DNA of 27,436 bases. Source: Bacteroidetes/Chlorobi group bacterium ChocPot_Mid (lineage in GTDB: Bacteria > Bacteroidota > Ignavibacteria > Kapaibacteriales > UBA2268). The stretch lies in contig RCNQ01000005.1 in the NCBI GenBank assembly GCA_003731675.1, positions 1 to 27,436 on the forward strand, in the 5' to 3' direction. Under the pieces are notes generated by a model. That model had not been told where the DNA came from. It did no database searches and saw nothing but the letters and a program-made list of their open reading frames with translations. Shown one piece after another: positions 9,501-17,600 of the stretch (position 1 is the stretch's first letter; every line of letters starts with the position of its first letter). The position numbers and the translations under genes are program-made.

Positions 9501-10997
9501 CTTTGTCCAATTAGCATCATTATATGGTTTTCTGTATAACCCATCATTTGCTGTACCTGCATAAGTAACATCATTCGCTCCAACAACAAATGACAGGATC
9601 TCTTTGCTTTCAATATAATCTCCATTACCCCGACTCCAAGACATACCTGTGATATCATTACTTTTGAAAACACCTTGATTTTTTGTTCCAGCCCATAATA
9701 TCCCTAAGCTATTGCTATCAAGTGTTGTTACATCAGTAGCAGTAAAGTTAGGGTCATTCAATTTTATCCAGTTAGCACCTGAATTTGTTGAATAATATAA
9801 TCCATCTCCTTTAGTACCAGCAATAATATTACCGTTTCTCGCAATGACTATTGAGGAAATGTCAATGTATTCACCAATCCCTTGATTTAATTGCATCCAG
9901 CTTTCACCGCTATTTGTTGTTTTATAAATACCTAAATCAGTTGCCGCTAAAACATCAGCACGGTTGGCAATAGAAGCAAACCTGTTGATAGTACGTTGTC
10001 CTAATCCAGTATTTATCGCAGTCCAGCTACCTGATGTATTCGGACTTTTATAAACAGCAAAATTTGTTCCAGCAAATATCTCTCCTTGTTTGTTTACAGC
10101 AACTGCTCTAACTTTTGTAGTTTCCAGACCAGTATTAAATTGTGTCCATATATATGTAGAGGGTGTACTGAAATAAAAACCATTTGATTCAGTACCTGCT
10201 ATAAAGTAACCATCTTTGTGATATGCTAATGAAATCACTTTTGTATTTTGTGGCATCCCACTACTTTGAGCATTCCATGAGTCGCCATTATTTGTACTTC
10301 CATAAATTCCCTTGTCTGTTGCTGCCATTAAAATTAGCCCATCATTTGATTTGCTTAAACAATTGACCTGACCCACAGAGTTATCAACACTAACCCAGTT
10401 TAATCCACCATCGCTACTCTTATAAATTCCTTTATCTGTACCAATTAATATGTTGTTATTATTTGCCTGCACAATAGAAAAAACGTTTGTTATAGAACTA
10501 AGACCGGAAGTAATTAAACTCCAATTATTTCCGTCATTTACTGATTTAGTTACAGCAGAAGCATTAGTACCTGCAAGTAAATCACCGTTTTTTAAAATAT
10601 AGATACAATATATAACAGGATTATTAGTGATTGCTTTTTTTGACCATGAGCTTTGATTAGCTAATCTCTTAAATATTCCACTCGAATCAGTAGCAGCATA
10701 TAGATTTCCTGTTGGTCCAACAGCAATATGGTTAACAGATTGATGAATCCACATTTTATTTGCGTCATAATTTATGGCATTATCATTGTAAGAATTCCAT
10801 GTTTGCCCATTGTTTGTGCTTCTGTAAACCCCATCTGATTTTGTAGCAAGATATATAAAACCATTACTTGTATCAATGGAAATTCTACTTATTTTTGCAC
10901 CATATGGACCTTTGGTTTTTAGCCAAAAATCCCCTGCTATACTTTCCTGAGACAAAAGAAACATCTGGAAAATCATTATTAGTAATATTTTTTTCAT
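6585..10997 (-). CDS. T9SS-exported BNR/Ycf48-like double propeller protein with SGPG repeats
   Basis: This is a 1470-aa secreted protein. After a signal peptide (about 1-21), residues 30-630 hold about 14 propeller-blade motifs of the form (I/V)Y(R/K)STNNGxxW, from VYRSTNNGQTW at 57 to CYRSEQ at 624. That number fits two seven-bladed propellers. Two Big/Ig-like domains follow (about 640-830), then a PKD-like domain (about 840-925). Three 77-78-residue repeats start at Cys934, Cys1012 and Cys1089, each with SGPGV. A cohesin-like beta region covers about 1220-1380. The C-terminus (about 1390-1470) is a type A T9SS sorting domain: KPNPASERIKV, then INGEILKKIYEGE and LMSGNYYVIMQT. The T9SS removes this tail after the protein crosses the outer membrane, so it acts at the cell surface or outside. 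Its ligand is unknown. The start is supported by GAGG about 7 nt before the ATG. Confidence 0.9.
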   Translation of the reverse strand: MKKILLIMIFQMFLLSQESIAGDFWLKTKGPYGAKISRISIDTSNGFIYLATKSDGVYRSTNNGQTWNSYNDNAINYDANKMWIHQSVNHIAVGPTGNLYAATDSSGIFKRLANQSSWSKKAITNNPVIYCIYILKNGDLLAGTNASAVTKSVNDGNNWSLITSGLSSITNVFSIVQANNNNILIGTDKGIYKSSDGGLNWVSVDNSVGQVNCLSKSNDGLILMAATDKGIYGSTNNGDSWNAQSSGMPQNTKVISLAYHKDGYFIAGTESNGFYFSTPSTYIWTQFNTGLETTKVRAVAVNKQGEIFAGTNFAVYKSPNTSGSWTAINTGLGQRTINRFASIANRADVLAATDLGIYKTTNSGESWMQLNQGIGEYIDISSIVIARNGNIIAGTKGDGLYYSTNSGANWIKLNDPNFTATDVTTLDSNSLGILWAGTKNQGVFKSNDITGMSWSRGNGDYIESKEILSFVVGANDVTYAGTANDGLYRKPYNDANWTKVNQGLFGVGHNTVYALAFTNTGGPNGVLYAATNIRIRRSNDNSLGSWFDAMGTLPGSAIALTACENGWVLAGVKNSKGVYIDSTTKNGDTWLNIISNSGINNYETQALAVSGRGYIFAGTKGGGCYRSEQSTSSRMLSITTNQKDTIPLQQTDKVNFILNIVDGGGNPISGATVTIKNDLGLTLNDLTTNSSGVASIEITIPSLLSDGLYTMNFKADKIGYLVSEERIVYLDVQRQRVFLEIEPKTEQFRDWDQEYKYDIITKNRDGQTLKGIKIYVDDKLKNIKKTLISDNEGKAQYSDIVPNNHPEQTYEIAFVAEDPAAYYFNSDTARRLVTVDHNDIVINGEKNVCVNNTYTYSTDNDASKSFVWKSIVGGQFLSNTNSTTVNIKWLTPGDGEFTLEQTIISTQVKTSRTYRVTISDLPVVTLNDFNKSVCPNEPFELTGGLPEGGVYSGPGVNNGFFYGDSAGGQGTYPITYTYTSDVEPYCINSATKNITVVALPNVTLNLDSTVFCESYFPFPLTGGNPVNGTYSGPGVTNNILYPSQAGVGTHEITYSYTDEITGCTNSAKQNITINPAPVASINIPNPNICESITDYDLADKGSEAGKFSGPGVDFQTQKFNAQAAGLGTHRLVFVTDRKTGNCPGMAAIDITVVAVPSTPTISYGPTPTDTVWLESSAPSGNTWYRNGSMISIAEGRNDKRIYPEIGGNYTVTVTDANPPNCESFHSLPFSFKATAASGSFVTEASESGEIAPGKIFNISIKIGDVTDIKTKRIDSVSADMVYNASMMYPQGTTPMGTVTNHKRTIPLAIKFNPDNISQGTTLTNLEFKATIGSEESTIINFENVKTWRNGLQLQSNFGISNLEIKIKVNRNSGIPLLFGVPPGEYLLSYSIKPNPASERIKVEYTIVKGVWINIYVTNINGEILKKIYEGEAMEEVNSVEIDGNELMSGNYYVIMQTVFDKKAIPLQIIK
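7500..8225 (-). repeat. Three SGPG/Cys-paired repeats of 77-78 residues
   Basis: Three consecutive units begin near Cys934, Cys1012 and Cys1089. Each runs C-(P/E)...(L)TGG or similar, then YSGPGV or FSGPGV, then AGxGTxxxxY/F and a second Cys near the end. They look like a tandem Ig-like adhesin or stalk repeat common in Bacteroidota surface proteins. The boundaries are approximate. Confidence 0.7.
9110..10910 (-). repeat. Propeller-blade repeats (about 14) in the 1470-aa protein
   Basis: Residues about 30-630 repeat every 40-50 residues. Each unit has a GTxxGxY(R/K)S strand and a conserved Trp (for example IYKSSDGGLNWVSV, IYKTTNSGESWMQL, LYYSTNSGANWIKL). I count about 14 units. The repeats have diverged at the DNA level, so this is an old protein repeat rather than recent DNA duplication. 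Confidence 0.75.
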
Positions 10998-11283
10998 GGA
11001 AACCTCATCTATATTATATTTTTATTTTCAACTAATAATTTATATCAAAAAGAATACCAACTTCATAAAATTATTTTTTTAAAAAAACATTTAATTTTAA
11101 TTGTAACTAATTAATTTAAATAATTTAGACTAAATCTGAATTATGAATTTAAAAAAAAATTATTTTTTATATAATTAATTTATATTAATATAGCAACATT
11201 TATTAAAAACCCATCTATTACAGAAACAAAAAAAATTAGATTCGAGACAATTTTTTTGAAACTATTTTTTTTTTAATTCGTTA

Positions 11284-11317
11284 TTTGCTTATCAATCAAA
11301 AATATTTTGTATTTTTG
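11284..11317 (+). promoter_or_regulatory. Candidate Bacteroidota-type promoter for the efflux operon
   Basis: TTTG at 11284-11287 and TATTTTTG at 11310-11317 are separated by 22 bp. This fits the Bacteroidota pattern of a TTG-type -33 element and a TAnnTTTG -7 element. The predicted transcript would start near 11324 and give a leader of about 35 nt before the ATG at 11359. Confidence 0.5.
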
Positions 11318-11322
11318 TAGGT

Positions 11323-11351
11323 ACTGAAAAAATTAATTTAGTTTTTATAGT
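11323..11351. promoter_or_regulatory. Imperfect inverted repeat, possible TetR operator
   Basis: ACTGAAAAAA (11323-11332) and TTTTTATAGT (11342-11351) form imperfect inverted arms, 8 of 10 positions matching, around a 9-bp centre. It sits just downstream of the candidate -7 box and ends 7 bp before the tetR start, where a TetR-family protein would block transcription of its own operon. The AT richness makes chance symmetry likely, so confidence is low. Confidence 0.25.
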
Positions 11352-11358
11352 TTTTATT

Positions 11359-11991
11359 ATGAAAAAAGTAAGGGCAGATATTAAAGAAAGGATTATAGCT
11401 GAAGCTAAAACAGCATTTTTGAAAAATGGTTTTAGTAAAGTAAATACTCAAAATCTTGCAATTTCCCTTGGGATAAGCAAAAGAACTTTATATGAATATT
11501 TCCCGTCAAAAGAAAATCTGCTTGAGGAGATAATAGACAGAGATTTGAAAGATATTAAAAGACATGTAAATTCAATTGTAAGGGAAATGAAAGAAGATAA
11601 CTCTAATTTTCTTTTGAATCTTAAAAAATTATGGAATATAATGTCAAAGACTTCCTGTACATTTACAAAGGAATTTTTCGAAGATATAAAAAGGTTTTCT
11701 CCAAAGCAATGGGAAAAAATAGAAAACTTCAGAGCTAAGCAGATTAAGAGCAACTTTACTAAGTTACATTCAATCGGGGTTAGTATGGGAGTGATTAAAT
11801 CGAATATTAATAAAGATATTTTTTATTTGATTTACTATAATTCCCTTCACAACATTCTTGTTCCTGAAGTTTTATCAGATTTACCCATAACAAATCAGGA
11901 AGCTATACAAAACATTATTGATGTTCTTTTAACTGGTTCTTTAACAGAACAAGGAAAAAATGAATATGAAAATTTAGATTTTAGTAAATAA
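11359..11991 (+). CDS. TetR/AcrR-family transcriptional regulator
   Basis: This 210-aa protein has the usual TetR length. Residues 1-60 form the DNA-binding domain: KERIIAEAKTAFLKNGFSKVNTQNLA, then the helix-turn-helix LGISKRTLYEYFPSKENLLEEI, a close match to the TetR_N signature. Residues 65-200 are the all-helical ligand-binding and dimerisation part, which is too variable to predict the ligand. It is the first gene of an operon with an outer-membrane factor, adaptor and RND pump, with 21 nt to the next gene. It most likely represses this operon and is released by a pump substrate, as AcrR and TtgR are. The ATG at 11359 gives a complete N-terminal arm, and there is no clear Shine-Dalgarno sequence. 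Confidence 0.92.
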   Translation: MKKVRADIKERIIAEAKTAFLKNGFSKVNTQNLAISLGISKRTLYEYFPSKENLLEEIIDRDLKDIKRHVNSIVREMKEDNSNFLLNLKKLWNIMSKTSCTFTKEFFEDIKRFSPKQWEKIENFRAKQIKSNFTKLHSIGVSMGVIKSNINKDIFYLIYYNSLHNILVPEVLSDLPITNQEAIQNIIDVLLTGSLTEQGKNEYENLDFSK

Positions 11992-12012
11992 TTTGATGAA
12001 TAATAAATTTTG

Positions 12013-13485
12013 ATGAACATGAACGAATTACTTAAAAAAAGACTGAAATTATTTGGTTTTGCCATCATAATTACTCTATCCTGTAATTATTTTGCAAATG
12101 CCAGGCAATTAACTTTGAATGATGCAATTGATATAGCAATTCAAAATAATGTTGACATAAAAATTGCATTGATGGAAATAAAAAAAGCTAATGCCAGGGT
12201 AGATGAAGCTTATGGCTACGCAATGCCCACAGTTGACTTATCCGCAAATTTCTTGCATTATTTGAAGAAACCTCAAATACCTTTTATTGATTTCCAAAGT
12301 TTATTGACTTATTCAACTTTAATGACCATGTCCCATACGGGTGTTCTCATTCCAAACCCTAACGGAGGTGAACCAATACCTTTTCATTATGACCAACCTT
12401 ATAAGGAAAAATACAGCTTGATGTCAATGGCTTTAGCAAATTCTTATGAAGCAAAATTATCTGTGAGTCAGGTTTTGTTCAATTCTGCTGTACTTAAAGG
12501 CATTGGTGCTTCACATATTTACCTGAATTTATCTCAGGAAGCTTTGCATGCTAATGTTGCAAAAACTGTAACCAATGTGAGTAAGGCATTTTATGGGGTA
12601 TTACTAACACAAAAGATGCTCGAAATAATGAAAGAGAGCTTAGCAAATGCCGAGCAAAATCTGAAAAACGTCAGGGCTTACAATCAGCAAGGAATTGTTT
12701 CAGAATTTGATTTACTTAGAGCTGAAGTTCAAGTCGAAAATTTAAAGCCCATGGTTATTCAGTTAGAGAATACTCTTTCCGGTACAAAAGATGGTTTGAA
12801 AATAGCAATGGGCTTAGCTCAAAGCGAAGATATTGATGTAATTGGAGATATAGTATATGAAAAAGCCAACCTTGCATCAGAAAATGAACTTGTCGAAAAA
12901 GCAATGCAAAAGAATTTTGATTTGAGAACATTTGAAGTAAAAAGACAGATTGATAAAGAAATGATAGAACTTGATAAAGCTGGTTATTGGCCTACAATTG
13001 CCGCTTTTGGGAGTTATTCCTTTAATGGTCAATCTGATAATTTTGATTTTATGAAGTATAATACAGGTATTGTCGGTGTGAATTTTTCAATCAACCTGTT
13101 TAATGGATTGAAAACCAATGAAAAGGTTCAGCAATCAACAATAGCTTCTCTTCAATCCAATGAGCAATATGAACAACTGAAAGAGGTTATTAATTCACAA
13201 ATTAAATCAAAGCTCTTAAATATTAAAAAGGTAGAAACTCAAATAGATATTCATGAAAAAACCATTTCACTTGCTCAAAAAGCATATGATATTGCAAACA
13301 TAAAATATCGCGAAGGCACTGGAACTCAGTTGGATATTCAAAATGCTGAAGTTGCTTTGAGACAAGCGAAAACTAATAAACTTCAAGCTGTATTTGATTA
13401 TATTTCTGCATTGTTAGAGATTAATCAATTAACAGGAGAAGTAAATACCAAAGAAATCGTCCAAAATAAATTAAAAATGAAATAA
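12013..13485 (+). CDS. TolC-family outer-membrane efflux protein
   Basis: This 490-aa protein is the outer-membrane exit duct of the tripartite pump. A signal peptide (about residues 1-30, LFGFAIIITLSCNYFANA) precedes LTLNDAIDIAIQNNVDIKIA, the standard opening of an OEP repeat. Long coiled helices with heptads follow, including AEQNLKNVRAYNQQGIVSEFDLLRAEVQVENL. The second repeat ends with the equivalent KYREGTGTQLDIQNAEVALRQAKTN. The two tandem OEP repeats and the length match TolC-type proteins. I prefer the ATG at 12013 over a TTG three bases earlier, and an ATG at 12019 is also possible. It is the second gene of the TetR-OMF-MFP-RND operon, with 31 nt to the adaptor gene. Confidence 0.93.
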   Translation: MNMNELLKKRLKLFGFAIIITLSCNYFANARQLTLNDAIDIAIQNNVDIKIALMEIKKANARVDEAYGYAMPTVDLSANFLHYLKKPQIPFIDFQSLLTYSTLMTMSHTGVLIPNPNGGEPIPFHYDQPYKEKYSLMSMALANSYEAKLSVSQVLFNSAVLKGIGASHIYLNLSQEALHANVAKTVTNVSKAFYGVLLTQKMLEIMKESLANAEQNLKNVRAYNQQGIVSEFDLLRAEVQVENLKPMVIQLENTLSGTKDGLKIAMGLAQSEDIDVIGDIVYEKANLASENELVEKAMQKNFDLRTFEVKRQIDKEMIELDKAGYWPTIAAFGSYSFNGQSDNFDFMKYNTGIVGVNFSINLFNGLKTNEKVQQSTIASLQSNEQYEQLKEVINSQIKSKLLNIKKVETQIDIHEKTISLAQKAYDIANIKYREGTGTQLDIQNAEVALRQAKTNKLQAVFDYISALLEINQLTGEVNTKEIVQNKLKMK

Positions 13486-13516
13486 AAAAATATAATTATA
13501 AAAACAGGAGTTTAAG

Positions 13517-14578
13517 ATGTTTAACAAAAAATTTACAATAGCATTATTTTTTACAATTCTTCCAATGCTAATATTATCAACTTCGTGCATGAAAGAAGAA
13601 AAAGTAAAGTCTAAAAGTATGGAAGAATTGCAAAGCGAAAAAGGTTTACCCGTCACTGTACAAAAAATTGATTTCCAAGAGTTTGAGACAAAATTAACTT
13701 TTTTTGCTAAATTGTCAGGTATCAAAGAATCAACACAAGGTACCAATTTAGGTGAATATGTTAAGAAAGTCAATGCAAAAGTAGGTGATTTTGTAAAAGA
13801 GGGAAAAACAATAATAGAGTTTCCTACTGACATTCCAACTTTACAATATTCTCAGGCAAAACTTGCTTTGGAGAATGCTGAAAAATTATATAAGAGAATG
13901 AAAGAACTTTCAGAGGCAGGTGAGACATCTCAACAAAATTTTGATAATGCAAAATTAAATTATGAGGTCAGTCAGAGAAATTTTGAAGCAATGAAACAAA
14001 TGGTTAGAGTCGAGGCACCTTTTAGTGGCACCCTAATTAAACTATATGTAAAGGAAGGAGAAATTCCACCAGTTGCAAACCCCGGACAGCCACGACCATT
14101 ATTCACCGTTGCCCAATTGGATATAATAAAAGCAACAATTAATGTTAGCGAAAAAGAAATCAATTTAATTAAATTAGGTATGCCCGCAACAATAGTATAT
14201 AATGGTGAAGAATTTGTTGGTAGGATTGCTGAAATCTCTCCTGCTTATGACGCCAGAACACATGCCTTTCCAGTTGAAGTTCATTTTCCAAATGGAAACA
14301 GGAAATTGAAGAGTGGGGTTACAACCGATTTGTACATTAAAACTTATTATAGACCAAAAGCCATCGTTATACCAAGAAATTTAATTACAATTGAAGATTC
14401 CAGGAATTATATATTTGTCGAAAAAGACGGAAAAGCTCAAAGACGTGAAATAGAAATTGGTAAAGAAGATGGAATAAATGTGGAAGTTCTGAATGGTTTA
14501 AGCCAAGGAGAAAACGTCATTAATTGTTGTAAAACACAGTTAAATGATGGCTTGAAAATTAACATTATAAAAAATTAA
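13517..14578 (+). CDS. RND efflux periplasmic adaptor (membrane fusion protein), lipoprotein
   Basis: This 353-aa protein is the adaptor that links the RND pump to the TolC-like duct. The N-terminus has a lipoprotein signal with lipobox LSTSC, so Cys24 is expected to be lipidated. The first lipoyl half-motif is GEYVKKVNAKVGDFVKEGK. An alpha-hairpin follows (about 105-160, SQAKLALENAEKLYKRMKEL and LSEAGETSQQNFDNAK). The second lipoyl half is RVEAPFSGTLIKLYVKEGE, then a beta-barrel and membrane-proximal domain (about 195-353). This is the usual HlyD/AcrA order with a short hairpin typical of RND adaptors. GGAG lies about 7 nt before the ATG. It sits between the outer-membrane factor gene and the permease gene in one operon. 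Confidence 0.94.
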   Translation: MFNKKFTIALFFTILPMLILSTSCMKEEKVKSKSMEELQSEKGLPVTVQKIDFQEFETKLTFFAKLSGIKESTQGTNLGEYVKKVNAKVGDFVKEGKTIIEFPTDIPTLQYSQAKLALENAEKLYKRMKELSEAGETSQQNFDNAKLNYEVSQRNFEAMKQMVRVEAPFSGTLIKLYVKEGEIPPVANPGQPRPLFTVAQLDIIKATINVSEKEINLIKLGMPATIVYNGEEFVGRIAEISPAYDARTHAFPVEVHFPNGNRKLKSGVTTDLYIKTYYRPKAIVIPRNLITIEDSRNYIFVEKDGKAQRREIEIGKEDGINVEVLNGLSQGENVINCCKTQLNDGLKINIIKN

Positions 14579-14616
14579 CTTTCAATTTTTAAAATCAATA
14601 ATACAAAGGAACAGAA

Positions 14617-17600
14617 GTGTTTTTAGCTAAATTATCAATTAATCGCCCAATACTTACAACTATGGTGTTGTTTGTAATTTTACTATTCGGAGCATTAAGT
14701 TATGTTAACCTGAATTTAAACCAGATGCCTGATGTTCAAATACCTTTTATTTCTATCTCAGTAGTTTATCCCGGTGCTGGTCCAAAAGAAATTGAAACAC
14801 AAATAACTAAAAAGATTGAAGATGAAATTTCGACAATCAGTGAAATTGAAAGAATTGAGTCTTACTCAATGGAAAGTATTTCAATTATTATTATGGAATT
14901 TCAGTTAAGTAAAGATGTAGATGTTGCTAATCAGGAAGTTAAAGATAAAATTGATGCTATTGCAAATAAATTACCAAGTGATGCCCAAAAACCACTTATA
15001 CAAAAGGTTGACTTTGCGGCTTTCCCTTTTATGAATATTGTCCTAAGGGGAGATTTAGACCCAAGAGAGCTTTATCAAATTGCTAATAAACAACTGAAAG
15101 ACAGGTTTTCTCAAATTGCTGGAGTTGCAAAAGTCAATATTGTCGGAGGAGAAGAAAGAGAAATACAAGTAAATCTTGACAACAAAACTGTTTTTGAGAA
15201 TTCCATTTCTTTACCCCAGTTGATGCAAATTCTGAATATTCAAAACAAAGATATACCCGGTGGTTATTTTAAACTTAACGACCAGGAATTTTCTGTTAGA
15301 TTGGAAGGTAAATTCCCCGATATCGAAACAATGAAGGAAATTCAAATACCAACAGCTTTTGGATATAAAAAATTAAGCGAAATCTCGAATGTTGTTGACG
15401 GAGCAAAGACAATCAGAGAAAGAGCAATTTATTTTAATAATAAGACTAAAGTAAAAGATGAAAACATTGTTAATCTCGGTATAATTAAGAGTCCTGATGG
15501 CAATGTAGTAAAAATTGCAGAAAAAATTAAAAAGGAATTGCCTGAAATTAACAAGGCTTTACCAGAAGGTTGCAGTTTGGAACTTATCAATGACCATTCC
15601 TTATATATTAAATCTTCTGTTGATGATACTATGAGCAATATTGTGCTTGGAATTATCTTTACTTCAATTATTCTTTTAGTATTCATTGGAGATATAAGGT
15701 CAACAATCATAATTGTATTGTCAATGCCAACTTCAATTATATCCTCGTTTTTGCTGTTTTCGCTTTTCGATATGTCTTTGAATATGATGTCATTAATGGG
15801 GTTATCAGTATCAGTCGGAGTATTGGTTGCAAACTCAGTTGTTGTTCTTGAAAATATCTTCAGGCACAAAAACATGGGTAAATTAAATAAAAGAGCTTCT
15901 TTCGACGGAACAACAGAAGTCACAGTAGCAGTTTTAGCATCATCTTTGACTAATATGGTCGTATTTTTACCTATTGCAAATATGTCATCAATGGTTGGTC
16001 TTTTCCTTGCCGAACTGGCATTAGCGGCATCATTTGCAACCTTGATGTCCATTTTAATGTCTTTTACATTAACACCTATGTTGGCATCAAGAATTTTGAG
16101 TAAAGATAATAAACGAGGTAAATTCGGACAATGGGTTGATGCATTTGAAAGTACAATGAGCGGTTACTATAGAACAATATTAAATATTATTTTAAAGAAT
16201 CGTATAAGAAGTTTATTAGTTATCTTAGCTTCATTCGTTTTATTGATTGTTGTTGGTATTATCTATGGTCCTCATTTAGGTGGTGAATTTATGCCAACAT
16301 TAGACAACGGAGAATTAGAAGTAACCGCCGAATTGCCCGGTGGGTATAACTTAGACGAAACAGCAAAGGTCATTAATAAAATCGAAAGCAGGATTAAACA
16401 GCACAAAGAAGTTGATTATTTGCTGACAAATCTTGGTAAGAAAAACAATGTGGACAAAGGTACCAATATGGCGGCTATGACAGTAAAATTATGCGATGTG
16501 AAAGATAGAAATATTAAATTGACAGACATGGTATCAATTCTAACTAATGAATTGGCGGATATACCCAACGCAAAAATCGTGGTTCAAGTACCGAATAGAA
16601 TGGGTGGAGGAACAAGTCCTATTGAATTTTTCATTCAGGGACAAGATATGTTCGGAGTGGAAAAAATCAAAGGTGAAGTTATTAGAAAACTTCAGAGTAT
16701 CAATGGATTAATTAACTTTGATAATTCCTCCCGAGAGGGCAAACCTGAAATTACAATTACTCCTTATCGGGATAAACTTGCAGAAACAGGATTGACAGCT
16801 CTTGATTTAGCCATGACTATCAGAGCTTCAATAGAGGGATTGGTTTCTACAAAATACGAAGAAGCTAACGATGAATATGATGTTTTGGTAACTTTAAATG
16901 ATGAATCTGTGAATACACCTGAGAAAATTGGTAACATCACTATTGTATCTCAGATGGGAACTTTTAAGCTTTCTCAAGTTGCTGACGTAAAGTTTTCAAA
17001 AAGCTTTAATACCATAATGCACAGAGATAAATATACTTCTATTAAGTTTACCGGTGCAAATGCACAGGGAGTTTCACTTGCTAATGTGACTGGTGAGATT
17101 ACAAATAGAATGAATCAGATAAAATTTCCTCCAGGTTATAGCTGGAAATGGGGTGGTTCAACAAAAATGATGAATGATATGTTTGCAGATATGATTTTTA
17201 CATTCTTCCTTGCTGTACTTCTAACATATATGCTTTTAGCTGCAATTTTGGAGAGCTTTTTACAACCGATTTATATATTGATTACAGTTCTGCTCGCTCT
17301 TATAGGAGTAATTATTTCACTTTATTATTTTGACCTGAATTTCAATATTATAACACTGATGGGAATCATTATGCTAATCGGTATTGTTGTCAATAATGCA
17401 ATTTTAATGCTTGATTACACAAATCAGTTACGACGTGAAGGAAAAATGAAGACACGTGAAGCTTTGATAGAGGCTTGCCCAACAAAACTGAAACCTATTA
17501 TTATGTCAACCGCCGCTTTAATACTTGGTATGTTACCTATGGCATTAGGAATAGGAGATGCGGGTGTTGAAATGAGGCAAGGATTGGGTATAGTAAGTAT

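Larger units (their letters stand above)
10998..11358. promoter_or_regulatory. 361-bp AT-rich divergent intergenic region
   Basis: This is the only gene-free stretch over 300 bases. It separates the leftward T9SS-protein gene from the rightward TetR-led efflux operon. It is almost entirely A and T with phased A and T tracts (for example around 11070-11090, 11153-11180 and 11249-11275), which suggests bent DNA or UP-like elements. A good promoter candidate faces the tetR gene (11284-11317). I found no exact TAnnTTTG box facing the leftward gene, and no open reading frame or RNA signature. Confidence 0.6.

Noticed and set aside
10998..11358. Origin of replication or riboswitch in the AT-rich intergenic region
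   Set aside because: No DnaA-box cluster or structured aptamer-like element was seen. AT richness and A tracts alone fit a divergent promoter region.
13471..13833. 120-codon open frame antisense to the start of the adaptor gene
   Set aside because: It overlaps the end of the outer-membrane factor gene and the lipoprotein signal of the adaptor, both well supported on the plus strand, and its translation resembles no protein.
15429..16052. Long open frame of 207 codons antisense to the RND permease gene
   Set aside because: It lies wholly inside a conserved RND coding region on the other strand, has no family features or ribosome binding site, and is explained by the codon bias of the sense gene. 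Shorter antisense frames elsewhere were dropped for the same reason.
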